A stretch of DNA of 64,000 nucleotides from Thermaerobacillus caldiproteolyticus (GCF_013761245.1 NZ_JACDUT010000004.1:1-64000), one strand, 5' to 3'; shown: positions 9,296 to 17,816, numbered from the stretch's first letter. Numbers and translations are program-made. Notes: generated by a model from the letters alone, not told the origin.

Positions 9296-10153
9296 GTGGC
9301 TCGCAAAAAAATTGAACAGGCTGCAATGATGGTCAAGGATACCGCTGGCCGTGAGGTTACAATACCGCGGACAGAACAGCGCGTGATACATTCGCACGCT
9401 GGGAACCGCGAATATCGAATCTTTGTGGCCAAACCTGATGGAGAGCCGCCTCCCTCGGGATTTCCGGTCATCTATTTGCTGGATGCCAATGCTGTATTCG
9501 GAACGATGGTGGAGGCGATGCGCGTGCAAGCATGTCGTCCCGAAAAGACGGGGGTCTTTCCAGCTGTGATCGTCGGTATCGGTTATCCGACGGAAATGCC
9601 GTTTGCTCCTGCACGCTTCTATGATTTTACGTTGCCGGTATCCGCTGCTGAACTGCCTTCCAGACCCGACGGAACCGCATGGCCGGAACTAGGAGGAGCA
9701 GAAGTTTTTTTAAAATTTATTGAAGAGGAATTGAAGCCGGAGATAGAATGCGAGTTCAAAATTGACAGCGAGAGGCAAACGCTCTTTGGTCATTCTCTTG
9801 GGGGACTTTTTGCGCTGCATGTTCTTTTCACGAAGCCGACTGCCTTCCGGACGTATATCGCAGGAAGCCCATCCATTCATTGGAACAAACGACTTCTTCT
9901 CGAAGCGGAGCAACAATTCGTGTCACGCTTGGAACGGGAAACGCTAAACGTTGAAATCTTACTGGCAGTGGGAGAGTTGGAGAAGAGTCATAAAAGCCGC
10001 ATAAATGACAACGCGAAGGAGCTTGCAGAACGCTTGTCCGCCTTCGCCGACCGAGGAGTGTACGTGGAGTTCAAGGAATTTGAGGGTGAGGGCCACGTAT
10101 CGGTATTGCCGGCCTTGATCAGCCGCGCTGTGCGGTTTGCATCGAGAAGGTGA
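9296..10153 (+). CDS. Alpha/beta hydrolase, bacillibactin-esterase type (BesA-like)
   Basis: A second esterase of the same superfamily, 285 residues with a GTG start behind GAGGAGGAAT. It shows the family lead-in FPVIYLLDANAVFGTMVEA, a VGIGYPTEMPFAPARFYDFT segment, the nucleophile elbow GHSLGG (Ser about residue 165), AGSPSIHWNK and the late FEGEGHVSVLP histidine. The order and length resemble B. subtilis BesA, the bacillibactin trilactone hydrolase that releases iron. Two different esterases in one operon could handle intact and partly hydrolysed siderophore. The assignment to BesA rather than another Fes-like enzyme is moderately sure. Confidence 0.8.
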   Translation: MARKKIEQAAMMVKDTAGREVTIPRTEQRVIHSHAGNREYRIFVAKPDGEPPPSGFPVIYLLDANAVFGTMVEAMRVQACRPEKTGVFPAVIVGIGYPTEMPFAPARFYDFTLPVSAAELPSRPDGTAWPELGGAEVFLKFIEEELKPEIECEFKIDSERQTLFGHSLGGLFALHVLFTKPTAFRTYIAGSPSIHWNKRLLLEAEQQFVSRLERETLNVEILLAVGELEKSHKSRINDNAKELAERLSAFADRGVYVEFKEFEGEGHVSVLPALISRAVRFASRR

Positions 10154-10276
10154 AGGATCCAAAGGATGATTAAAGTGCCACGACTGACAGCAGAAGGAGG
10201 ATCGCAGCAGGTGATGTGTAGCGTAATGCCCGTGATCTGAGGAGTTTTCTTATTGCGTACAAAAAACCTAATTTAA

Positions 10277-10316
10277 AGCAATACCCCCGCGTCATATCGG
10301 ATACGGGGGGGTTGTC
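10277..10316 (+). terminator. Hairpin after the siderophore operon
   Basis: ACCCCCGCGT, an 8-base loop and ATACGGGGGGGT form a strong hairpin about 130 bases after the last esterase gene. The following T-tract is weak (TTGTCAT), so termination may be incomplete. Confidence 0.55.
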
Positions 10317-10549
10317 ATATTGACACTGGTTCTTTAATATCCTGAATGTTTAAAAACCAATTGTAACAGTCAGAATAGACATTGCTATTTCTTCATATTA
10401 TATTGAAATGATGTTTGAATGTATTTTGTTAATAAATATTTATTTATCGTTCTATCTATAAATTTTCTTAATCTAATGCATGTATTAGTTTAAGAATTGA
10501 AAAAATTTTCGATTTATTATAAAATGGTAAAAAACTGGGGGTATGATTA

Positions 10550-10957
10550 GTGAAAAAGAAAATATTGTTATTTTCCTCTATCTTTACAGTGTGTATATCA
10601 ACTTATCTATATTTTAATTCTCCGAATGTTCATCAGACTATTAAAAAAGCAGATACTGATTTATATCAAACTGTTGAACGTAATAAAGAATGGGTTATTG
10701 TTTTTGACGAAGGAATCAATGAATCGTTGCTAAATAGTGATAACACCTACGTTTTAGACGAAAGAAATAACTATATTCCTGTAAAAATCCAACGCGAGAA
10801 TAATGTAACGATAAAAATTCTTCCTCCTAAAGAGGGGTATAAAACGGGAAGCAATTATTATTTATTCATAAACAAGGAGTTAGACTTAAAAGACTTAGGT
10901 AAAGACACACAACAAAAAGAATATAAAATTGCCTTTAAGGTTGACAAAAATGTATAG
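10550..10957 (+). CDS. Secreted or anchored protein with a SbsA-type Ig-like domain
   Basis: This 135-residue protein has one N-terminal hydrophobic segment (residues about 4-22), so it is exported or membrane-anchored. The rest resembles the bacterial Ig-like (Big_5/SbsA) domain: KEWVIVFDEGINESL, a YVLDERNNYIPVKIQ strand pair and ILPPKEGYKTGSNYYLFI. The GTG start follows CTGGGGG at normal spacing. It is a single gene with no partner, and the function is unknown. A palindrome of family S follows at 10,981. Confidence 0.7.
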   Translation: MKKKILLFSSIFTVCISTYLYFNSPNVHQTIKKADTDLYQTVERNKEWVIVFDEGINESLLNSDNTYVLDERNNYIPVKIQRENNVTIKILPPKEGYKTGSNYYLFINKELDLKDLGKDTQQKEYKIAFKVDKNV

Positions 10958-10980
10958 TTTTCAATAAAAAAGAGCCTAAC

Positions 10981-11013
10981 GACTAAAGTAAACTGTCCGT
11001 TAGTCAAATAAGA
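10981..11013. repeat. Imperfect palindrome, copy S2
   Basis: GACTAA, a 13-base spacer and TTAGTC form the core; read on the minus strand it is CTTATTTGACTAACGGACAG, close to the other family S palindromes. It lies between two single-gene units. Confidence 0.55.
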
Positions 11014-11140
11014 AAAGCAGGTTCTTTTGATGTTAGCATAAAAAGCGGATGCGGAGAACAGGGAGGAGGATGTATAAGCATATAGAAAAAAATCGCATGT
11101 ATTGCTGTTATTTTTTGTGAAGAGGAGGTTTCTCCTTATT

Positions 11141-11506
11141 ATGGGCAGGGAAGTACATTTTGACAAAGCAGAACTTACATTAAGGCTAACAGGAATTTTG
11201 AGTTTTTTTGCCTTAAAGCGAAAAGTAAAAATACCTTATTGTACAATTAAAAGTGTATATGTAGACTATTTTGATGCTCCTCGGTGGATGCTTAGGATGC
11301 CTGGGACTTCCATATCTCCTCTAAAGATCTATGAGGGGAGCTTTAAATATGCTAATGAATGGTACTTTCTTTCTTATGAACTCAGAGAGCCTCTTGTAAT
11401 TATTGAGTTGGAAGGGCACGAAAAATATAATTATGTCATATTTCAGATTAAAGATCCTATAAGTATTGCCTCAGAAATTAGAAAACGGATAAGAAATTTG
11501 GAATAA
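11141..11506 (+). CDS. Small cytoplasmic protein, PH-domain-like
   Basis: A 121-residue soluble protein starting GREVHFDKAELTLRLTG and containing IPYCTIKSVYVDYFDAPRWM and WYFLSYELREPLVIIELEG. The alternating strands and final amphipathic helix (SIASEIRKRIRNLE) recall bacterial PH-like domains, but this is a fold-level impression, not a firm family call. AGGAGG lies about 13 bases before the ATG, somewhat far. A ~100-bp family R repeat follows 20 bases after the stop. Confidence 0.6.
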   Translation: MGREVHFDKAELTLRLTGILSFFALKRKVKIPYCTIKSVYVDYFDAPRWMLRMPGTSISPLKIYEGSFKYANEWYFLSYELREPLVIIELEGHEKYNYVIFQIKDPISIASEIRKRIRNLE

Positions 11507-11527
11507 ACGATTTCTAAAATGTACTCT

Positions 11528-11632
11528 CCCTATTTCACTTCTATGTAGGAACAGAATTTCTTGTATCATCTTTGGGGCCATGAAATGTAGCATGGGGGGT
11601 TAATGGAAGCGATCGAAGAGAAATAGAAAACG
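11528..11632 (+). repeat. Dispersed repeat, copy R2, downstream of the PH-like gene
   Basis: It aligns over its whole length with R1 (TTTCACT...ATG.AGGAAC...GGCCATGAAATGTAGCATGG...TTAATGGAAGCGAT). The central hairpin is weaker here, with two mismatches, and the terminal inverted repeats are worn. It has the same strand and position relative to the preceding gene as R1. Confidence 0.65.
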
Positions 11633-11774
11633 CTTGATTTTTGGAAATTACCCAAGGTCCTTACCTATGTTAAATGGTCAATGAAATGATATATTTTTTA
11701 TAGTGTTATTTAAGAGTTTGTACTCTAAAACAGAATCTTATTTCTAGTTAATTATTTCAATAGAGAAAAAAGTC

Positions 11775-11803
11775 TTGACCGAAAATGAGATAAATTATAT
11801 AAT
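11775..11803 (+). promoter_or_regulatory. Sigma-A promoter for the structured RNA and tRNA-Gly
   Basis: TTGACC at 11,775-11,780 and TATAAT at 11,798-11,803 are separated by 17 bases, a near-consensus vegetative promoter. The first downstream feature is the structured RNA, then tRNA-Gly. Confidence 0.8.
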
Positions 11804-11809
11804 ATCTAT

Positions 11810-12007
11810 CGTCAGCACGAAAGTTCGAATCGTTTTCGGTAATCATTGATCTAAAGGTGAGAAGAAGGAAAAGAACCTTTGGTATAAAAGGTTTTTGGTA
11901 AGTGAAGGGATACACGGTTTCATAGCGGCACAAAACCGGGTTCCATCGGGGAATTTGGGGTACTATCAACAGTACCATTTTGACAGGGGAGACCTGTTTT
12001 TTATTTT
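11810..12007 (+). ncRNA. Unidentified structured RNA between promoter and tRNA-Gly
   Basis: About 200 bases after a strong promoter contain a string of hairpins and end in a terminator. Visible stems are CGAA/TTCG, AAAGGT/ACCTTT, CGGTTT/AAACCG, the perfect GGTACT-ATCAAC-AGTACC, and the terminator ACAGG-GGAGA-CCTGT followed by six T. The ACCTTT segment can instead pair with a later AAAGGT (AACCTTT-GGTAT-AAAAGGTT), so two mutually exclusive structures exist. No open frame fits. I do not recognise it as a T-box, 6S or SRP RNA. tRNA-Gly starts 32 bases later, so the tRNA may depend on read-through. Confidence 0.6.
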
Positions 12008-12038
12008 CATTTTCCGTCGACATATTTCGAGCTTTTTT

Positions 12039-12112
12039 GCGGGTGTAGTTTAGTGGTAAAACCTCAGCCTTCCAAGCTGATGTCGTGGGTTCGATTCCCA
12101 TCACCCGCTCCA
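12039..12112 (+). tRNA. tRNA-Gly (anticodon TCC)
   Basis: A 74-base cloverleaf with acceptor stem GCGGGTG/CACCCGC, D-loop TTAGTGGTA, anticodon loop CTTCCAA (TCC), T-loop GGTTCGATTCC and encoded CCA. It is single, not in a cluster, and downstream of the structured RNA. Confidence 0.97.
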
Positions 12113-12188
12113 TGATGCATAAAATACATAGGGGGCAACGCAGTGTTTCGTTTCTAAGGGAGAACGGGGCATTGCGTTTTTTATTTTA

Positions 12189-12854
12189 TTACAAAATGAT
12201 TTGATGAAAAGCTTCTCCTCCGTGAATTTGTATAAACATGCTTTGAATAGAATTAACGAGTTTTTCGCATTGTTCTTGTTTCATAGATGGCAATAAATAG
12301 ACAAATTGTATTGCGTTTTTTGTCTCTTGAGTGACGGAGGTTCTCTCTGAATCGACAATAGGGCTTCCGAACGGTCCAAGTTCGTCTTTTGTCACGAGTT
12401 TGCGGGCAAAATTGACCGTACGACCATTGATAGCGATATACTCGTCGCGATCAGTACCAATGTCGATGGAAATATTTCCTTGCAATTTGTCTAAGTCATA
12501 AATGCCGATCGGGATTTTATAATAAAGAGAGAAGAAATTGTTCACATCGGCCGCTGAATGAATCGACGGGATAAAGTTTTGCTTTTGAATGCGCCGATAT
12601 AAACTTTCCGAAGATGGACGGTATCGGCTTGGATCGGTGCCAATGGCTTTAAAAGCTGCGCGCCATTCTGCTAATTCAGGAATGTCAGCAATAGGAGTGT
12701 CTTGTAAGTCAAAATAAATGGATTCCTGGAAAAGCTGCAATCTTCCTTTTAACATTTGCGGAGAGTGATCAACAACGATATTGTTGTAAATAATGACTCC
12801 CGCTTTAAACGGGGGCAGTGCTTGTTTAACCGCTGCTGAGACAACGATTTCCAT
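12189..12854 (-). CDS. B3/B4 tRNA-binding-domain protein
   Basis: A stand-alone B3/B4 domain like the editing domain in the beta subunit of phenylalanyl-tRNA synthetase (COG3382 type), 221 residues. Recognisable parts are SAAVKQALPPFKAGVIIY at the N-terminus, ELAEWRAAFKAIGTDPSRYRPSSE (the conserved R.A....G..P...R.S.E pattern) and AADVNNFFSLYYKIPIGIYDL. The start at 12,854 is set by a GAGGTGAG site just upstream. It is divergent from queG with about 60 bases between starts. Possibly it acts on mischarged or free aminoacyl-tRNA; the function of such stand-alone proteins is unproven. Confidence 0.85.
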   Translation of the reverse strand: MEIVVSAAVKQALPPFKAGVIIYNNIVVDHSPQMLKGRLQLFQESIYFDLQDTPIADIPELAEWRAAFKAIGTDPSRYRPSSESLYRRIQKQNFIPSIHSAADVNNFFSLYYKIPIGIYDLDKLQGNISIDIGTDRDEYIAINGRTVNFARKLVTKDELGPFGSPIVDSERTSVTQETKNAIQFVYLLPSMKQEQCEKLVNSIQSMFIQIHGGEAFHQIIL

Positions 12855-12918
12855 TTTCTCACCTCTTTTTTCTTTAGTATAACATATATTCCGAATTTGG
12901 GCGAAAGGAGGGATAGTG

Positions 12919-14049
12919 ATGGATGTGGCAAAATTAAAAGAAGAAATTATTGAATACAGTAAAACGATCGGCATTGATAAAATTGGATTTGCCAGTGCCG
13001 ATCCATTTGTGGAGTTAAAAGAGCGTCTTCGTCAGCAACAGCAATTAGGATATCAATCTGGGTTTGAAGAGCCGGATATTGAAAAGCGCACGAATCCGTC
13101 ATTACTTTTACCTGAGGCGAAGTCGATTATCGCGATTGCCTTAGCGTATCCGTCAAAAATGAAAAACGCGCCACGGAGTACAAGAACGGAAAGGCGAGGA
13201 ATTTTCTGCAGAGCTTCGTGGGGACGAGATTATCATCATGTTTTGCGCGAACGGTTAACAAAATTAGAGGAATTTATTTTAAAGAAAGCTCCAGATGCAA
13301 AAGTCAAATCGATGGTTGATACAGGAGAGCTTGCTGACCGTGCTGTTGCAGAGAGGGCTGGCATCGGTTGGAGCGGAAAAAATTGCTCGATTATTACGCC
13401 TGAATTTGGCTCATATGTGTATTTAGGTGAAATGATTACGAACATTCCCTTTCCGCCGGATGAACCGATTGAAAACCGTTGCGGGACATGTACGAAATGT
13501 ATTGATGCCTGTCCAACAGGAGCACTCGTACAAGGAGGCCAACTCAATGCGCAACGATGCATTGCGTTCCTTACGCAGACGAAAGGATTTTTAGCGGATG
13601 AGTTTCGCGATAAAATCGGTAATCGCCTTTACGGTTGCGATACTTGTCAAGTGGTCTGTCCTGAAAATAAAGGAAAAGATTTTCATCTTCATCCGGAAAT
13701 GGAACCCGATCCAGAAATTTCAAAACCGAAATTAATCCCGCTTCTTCACATTAGCAATCGCGAATTTAAAGAAAAATTCGGTTCCATTGCTGGGGCCTGG
13801 CGCGGGAAAAAGCCGATTCAGCGCAATGCGATTTTAGCGTTAGCACATTATAAGGATAAAACGGCGATTCCTGATTTATTACAGCTGCTAAAAGAGGATA
13901 GCCGGCCAGTGATTAGAGGAACGGCTGCGTGGGCGTTAGGGAAAATCGGAGATCTACGTGCGCTCCCTGCTTTGGAAAAAGCAAAAGAAACGGAGGAAGA
14001 CGAAGACGTTCGCAATGAAATTGAGAAAGCATTGCAGATGTTGAAATAA
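12919..14049 (+). CDS. queG: Epoxyqueuosine reductase QueG
   Basis: QueG carries out the last step of queuosine synthesis, reducing epoxyqueuosine to queuosine in tRNAs with a GUN anticodon, using cobalamin and two [4Fe-4S] clusters. Both ferredoxin-type motifs are present: CGTCTKCIDACP near residue 188 and CDTCQVVCP near residue 240. The N-terminal half has the VDTGELADRAVAERAGIGWSGKN cobalamin-domain signature, and the C-terminus has HEAT-type repeats (AILALAHYKD, GTAAWALGKIGD). The ATG at 12,919 follows GGAGGG by 6 bases. Length 376 matches. It begins the queG-yhbB-trmL block known from Bacillus. Confidence 0.97.
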   Translation: MDVAKLKEEIIEYSKTIGIDKIGFASADPFVELKERLRQQQQLGYQSGFEEPDIEKRTNPSLLLPEAKSIIAIALAYPSKMKNAPRSTRTERRGIFCRASWGRDYHHVLRERLTKLEEFILKKAPDAKVKSMVDTGELADRAVAERAGIGWSGKNCSIITPEFGSYVYLGEMITNIPFPPDEPIENRCGTCTKCIDACPTGALVQGGQLNAQRCIAFLTQTKGFLADEFRDKIGNRLYGCDTCQVVCPENKGKDFHLHPEMEPDPEISKPKLIPLLHISNREFKEKFGSIAGAWRGKKPIQRNAILALAHYKDKTAIPDLLQLLKEDSRPVIRGTAAWALGKIGDLRALPALEKAKETEEDEDVRNEIEKALQMLK

Positions 14050-14109
14050 TAAGGAAAAAATTGCTTGTCGCTCACATAACGTAGTAACAAAAAGAAAGTG
14101 GTGGGCGAC

Positions 14110-14988
14110 GTGAAACAGCGATTACAGGATTTACTAGCGAAGCGTGCGCAATGTTTTGTGTCAGGAAGCAAAAACGAAGATATGCTTCATCTGTATGATC
14201 CGGCGATGGAGAGAAAACATCGCCTAATGGAAAAGCGGGAGGCAGAAATCGTTCGATGTGCGATAAAAGGGCAAGTCGTTCGCAAATACGAACTCGAGGA
14301 GCATGCGGATATTGAATATCTTGTCCATTATCAGTTTTTAATTAAACAAAATAGATGGATGTATATAGAGGAACAAGTGGAAGAAAGACGAGCTCGGTTT
14401 CAATCTGGGGAGCTTGTTAAGGATGAAAGGGTAACGGCTTTTGAAACGATGGAGCCAAAACAGCAAATTGAGTTGGAACGATCCGTTAGAGAGAAAATTT
14501 CTTACGAATATGATCGAATCAAAGCGGTACGCTATGCAGAAACATGGTGGAATAGCTATAATCCGGCATTTAAAACATTTAAAGTTGATTGTACGAACTT
14601 TGTTTCGCAATGTTTATACGCTGGCGGCATACCGATGACGGGATACCCGAATCGGGCAAAAGGTTGGTGGATGAAAAATCATAATTGGAGTTATAGTTGG
14701 GCCGTTGCCCATTCATTTCGTTGGTATTTAAGCAGTGCGCGAGTTGGATTGCAGGCGGTAGAGGTATCATCGCCGGAGCAATTAATACGGGGAGACGTAA
14801 TTTGTTATGATTTTGAAGGAGACGGGCGCTTCAATCATACGACGATCGTGGTCGCCAAAGACCAACAAGGAATGCCTTTAGTAAACGCGCATACGACAAA
14901 CAGCCGAATGCGCTACTGGTCATATGAAGATTCGACCGCTTATACACCCAATATTCAGTATAAGTTTTTTCATATTATTGACAAGTAA
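14110..14988 (+). CDS. yhbB: Amidase-domain protein YhbB
   Basis: About 292 residues with a charged helical N-terminal region and a C-terminal amidase_6-type domain (about 150-290). That domain begins WWNSYNPAFKTFKVDCTNFVSQCLYAGGIPM, with the cysteine that is probably catalytic, and ends with FNHTTIVVAKDQ...NAHTTNSR, which supplies the histidine, and a tail rich in aromatic residues. It is found after queG in Bacillus. The GTG at 14,110 is preferred because GGTGGG precedes it; GTGs at 14,098 and 14,101 are possible. No signal peptide is evident. The substrate is unknown. Confidence 0.85.
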   Translation: MKQRLQDLLAKRAQCFVSGSKNEDMLHLYDPAMERKHRLMEKREAEIVRCAIKGQVVRKYELEEHADIEYLVHYQFLIKQNRWMYIEEQVEERRARFQSGELVKDERVTAFETMEPKQQIELERSVREKISYEYDRIKAVRYAETWWNSYNPAFKTFKVDCTNFVSQCLYAGGIPMTGYPNRAKGWWMKNHNWSYSWAVAHSFRWYLSSARVGLQAVEVSSPEQLIRGDVICYDFEGDGRFNHTTIVVAKDQQGMPLVNAHTTNSRMRYWSYEDSTAYTPNIQYKFFHIIDK

Positions 14989-15035
14989 TAGTATAGTATA
15001 ATAAGACGAAGAACATCAATTTGAGGTGAATCACT

Positions 15036-15509
15036 GTGGCGTTACACGTAGTATTATATCAACCAGAAATTCCAGCGAATACAGGAAATATTGCACGCAC
15101 GTGCGCAGCGACTGACACGGTGTTACATTTAATCCGACCGCTTGGCTTTTCTACCGATGATAAAATGCTAAAGCGCGCTGGACTCGATTATTGGCAATAT
15201 GTCAATATCTTTTATTATGATTCATTGCAGGAGCTATTTGATCAATATAAAGAAGGGGAATTTTATTTTATTACGAAGTTTGGGAAAAAGTATTATGATG
15301 CCTTTGATTTTAGCGATACACAAAAAGATTACTTCTTTGTGTTCGGTCGCGAAACGAGCGGACTTCCAAAAGAGTTAATTGAAACAAATATGGAGCGCTG
15401 CTTGCGCATTCCGATGAACGATAAAGTGCGTTCCCTTAATTTATCGAACACAGCGGCGATTTTAGTGTATGAAGCGTTACGACAACAACGATTCAATGGG
15501 TTATTTTAA
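15036..15509 (+). CDS. trmL: tRNA (cytidine/uridine-34 2'-O-)-methyltransferase TrmL
   Basis: A SPOUT-class methyltransferase of 157 residues that methylates the wobble ribose of tRNA-Leu isoacceptors. Signatures are LYQPEIPANTGNIARTCAAT (motif 1 with the catalytic arginine), FVFGRETSGLPKELIE (motif 2) and IPMNDKVRSLNLSNTAAILVYEA (motif 3, the knot). The GTG start follows GAGGTGA. A clean terminator follows. It is called CspR in older Bacillus annotation. Confidence 0.96.
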   Translation: MALHVVLYQPEIPANTGNIARTCAATDTVLHLIRPLGFSTDDKMLKRAGLDYWQYVNIFYYDSLQELFDQYKEGEFYFITKFGKKYYDAFDFSDTQKDYFFVFGRETSGLPKELIETNMERCLRIPMNDKVRSLNLSNTAAILVYEALRQQRFNGLF

Positions 15510-15510
15510 T

Positions 15511-15545
15511 AAAAAACGACCTTCTATACGGAGGTCGTTTTTTAT
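15511..15545 (+). terminator. Terminator after trmL
   Basis: AAACGACCTTC, a short loop and GGAGGTCGTTT, followed by a run of T. The A-tract on the other side may also serve the minus-strand small gene. Confidence 0.9.
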
Positions 15546-15548
15546 TGA

Positions 15549-15641
15549 TTAATTTTTCACACCAGGTTTGTCATTGTAGCCAGCTGTAAAAATGGCGGTT
15601 AAAAAGGCAACGATTACACCTAATACCAGCAACGTTCTCAC
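15549..15641 (-). CDS. 30-residue membrane peptide between trmL and prkA
   Basis: A GTG at 15,641 opens a 30-codon frame, RTLLVLGVIVAFLTAIFTAG followed by YNDKPGVKN. AAGGAGG sits at the right distance upstream. The peptide is one membrane helix with a short polar C-terminal tail. It is convergent with trmL and shares its terminator hairpin. No function is known to me. Confidence 0.7.
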   Translation of the reverse strand: MRTLLVLGVIVAFLTAIFTAGYNDKPGVKN

Positions 15642-15759
15642 GGCGGTTCCTCCTTCATCAAATAGTCATCTCGTCTTTTTATTATAGCCTATGTGACAAG
15701 CAATGTGAATGACGAGTCTAAAGCGAAGGTGATGGGGCAAATTTTTATTTCGAGACGAA

Positions 15760-15785
15760 TCATAACGGACATCCTCGCATACATT
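15760..15785 (+). promoter_or_regulatory. Possible sigma-E promoter of prkA
   Basis: CATACATT at 15,778-15,785 fits the sigma-E -10 consensus (CATACAHT) exactly. A TCATAAC sequence upstream resembles the -35, but the spacing (11 bases) is shorter than usual. In B. subtilis prkA and yhbH belong to the mother-cell sigma-E regulon. Confidence 0.45.
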
Positions 15786-15828
15786 GTAATAATCCTGCTG
15801 TTAGACATCAAGGATAAGGAGGTCCTTT

Positions 15829-17724
15829 ATGGATATTTTAAAGAAGATCGCGAAATATCGAGAAGAAGAAGAACGATTGAAATGGGAAGGAACCTTCGCG
15901 GAGTATTTAGAGATTTTGAAGGAAAAGCCGTGGGTTGCCCAATCGTCACATTCACGTGTTTATAATATGATTAAAGATGCCGGTGTCGAGGAAGTGGACG
16001 GAAGAAAACGATATACGTTTTTTAGCGGGCAATTATTTGGATTAGAAGAAGCGTTGGAAAGATTAGTGGAGGAATATTTTCACCCGGCTGCGAAACGACT
16101 TGATGTCCGCAAGCGCATTTTGTTATTGATGGGACCAGTTGGTGGCGGAAAATCGACGCTTGTAACGATGTTAAAGAGGGGATTAGAGGCCTATTCGTTA
16201 ACCGATCGCGGCGCAGTTTATGCAATTAAAGGCTGCCCGATGCACGAAGATCCGCTCCACTTGATTCCGCACCATTTGCGCGATGATTTTTATAAAGAAT
16301 ATGGCATTCGTATTGAAGGAGATCTTTCACCGCTCAATATGATGCGACTTGAAAAAGAGTACGGTGGACGCATTGAAAATGTGATGGTCGAACGAATTTT
16401 CTTTTCCGAAAATAAGCGGGTCGGAATTGGTACGTTTAGCCCGTCAGACCCGAAATCACAAGATATTGCTGATTTGACGGGAAGCATTGATTTTGCGACG
16501 ATTGCTCAATATGGCTCTGAGTCGGATCCACGGGCATATCGCTTCGATGGTGAACTCAACAAAGCAAATCGAGGGATTATGGAATTTCAGGAAATGTTAA
16601 AATGCGATGAGAAATTTTTATGGCACTTGCTTTCATTAACACAAGAAGGGAATTTCAAAGCAGGCCGATTCGCTTTGATTAGCGCTGATGAATTAATTGT
16701 CGCTCATACGAACGAAACGGAGTACCGTTCATTCATTTCTAATAAAAAGAACGAAGCGCTCCATTCCAGAATTATCGTCATGCCGATTCCATATAACTTA
16801 AAAGTTTCCGAAGAAGAGAGAATTTATGAAAAAATGATTAGGGAAAGCGATGTCGCCGATGTGCATATTGCCCCACATACGCTCCGGGTCGCAGCGATGT
16901 TTACGATTTTAACTCGGCTGAAAGAATCGAAACGTCCGGATATTGATTTAATTAAGAAAATGCGCTTGTATGACGGGGAAGCCGTCGAAGGATTTAACGA
17001 AGTAGATGTAGAGGAATTGAAAAAAGAACATACTGATGAAGGGATGAGCGGGATTGATCCTCGCTACGTCATTAACCGTATTTCTTCGTGCATTATTCGG
17101 AAAGGCATTCCGTCTATTAATGCGTTAGATGTACTGCGTTCGTTGAAAGAAGGACTTGATCAGCACCCGTCCATTTCGAAGGAAGACCGTGAACGGTATT
17201 TAAACTTCATTTCCCTTGCGCGGAAAGAATATGATGAAATTGCGAAAAAAGAAGTACAAAAAGCGTTTGTCTATTCATATGAAGAATCGGCGAAAACGCT
17301 TATGGACAATTACTTAGACAATGTTGAAGCGTATTGCAATAAAACAAAATTGCGCGATCCGCTTACAGGCGAAGAAATGAATCCAGATGAAAAGCTAATG
17401 CGTTCAATCGAAGAGCAAATCGGCATTTCCGAAAACGCGAAAAAAGCGTTCCGCGAAGAGATTTTAATTCGTATCTCCGCCTATGCGCGAAAAGGACAAC
17501 GATTCGATTATAATTCTCATGAACGATTGCGGGAAGCGATTCAAAAGAAATTGTTCGCTGATTTAAAAGACATCGTCAAAATTACAACGTCCAGCAAAAC
17601 ACCAGATGAGCAACAATTAAAGAAAATTAACGAAGTGGTAGCGCGGCTGATTGATGAATACGGCTATAATTCTACGTCGGCCAACGAATTGCTTCGCTAT
17701 GTAGGAAGCCTATTAAACCGCTAG
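15829..17724 (+). CDS. prkA: Serine protein kinase PrkA
   Basis: PrkA is a 631-residue AAA+-like protein kinase conserved in spore formers and enterobacteria (YeaG), working with YhbH and SpoVR homologues. The N-terminal AAA_PrkA domain (about 20-380) has the Walker A motif GPVGGGKST near residue 101 and MEFQEMLK in the Walker B region. The C-terminal PrkA domain begins near 390 and ends YGYNSTSANELLRYVGSLL. ATAAGGAGG precedes the ATG. In B. subtilis it is needed for efficient sporulation. It is followed by a terminator and then by yhbH, which is interrupted. Confidence 0.96.
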   Translation: MDILKKIAKYREEEERLKWEGTFAEYLEILKEKPWVAQSSHSRVYNMIKDAGVEEVDGRKRYTFFSGQLFGLEEALERLVEEYFHPAAKRLDVRKRILLLMGPVGGGKSTLVTMLKRGLEAYSLTDRGAVYAIKGCPMHEDPLHLIPHHLRDDFYKEYGIRIEGDLSPLNMMRLEKEYGGRIENVMVERIFFSENKRVGIGTFSPSDPKSQDIADLTGSIDFATIAQYGSESDPRAYRFDGELNKANRGIMEFQEMLKCDEKFLWHLLSLTQEGNFKAGRFALISADELIVAHTNETEYRSFISNKKNEALHSRIIVMPIPYNLKVSEEERIYEKMIRESDVADVHIAPHTLRVAAMFTILTRLKESKRPDIDLIKKMRLYDGEAVEGFNEVDVEELKKEHTDEGMSGIDPRYVINRISSCIIRKGIPSINALDVLRSLKEGLDQHPSISKEDRERYLNFISLARKEYDEIAKKEVQKAFVYSYEESAKTLMDNYLDNVEAYCNKTKLRDPLTGEEMNPDEKLMRSIEEQIGISENAKKAFREEILIRISAYARKGQRFDYNSHERLREAIQKKLFADLKDIVKITTSSKTPDEQQLKKINEVVARLIDEYGYNSTSANELLRYVGSLLNR

Positions 17725-17752
17725 CATGCCTCAATATCGGGCATGCTTTTTT
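17723..17752 (+). terminator. Terminator after prkA
   Basis: AGCATGCC, an 8-base loop and GGCATGCT followed by TTTTTT, starting at the stop codon. Confidence 0.9.
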
Positions 17753-17816
17753 ACTCACATGAAATGATTTTTGGCTTGTCCGACCAAAAGTTAGGATGTA
17801 ATTTTCGTAATAATTT

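Noticed and set aside
11757-12113. A minus-strand frame starting MERVMGIEPTTSAWKAEVLP
   Set aside because: It is the exact antisense of tRNA-Gly and its leader, a well-known spurious protein in databases.
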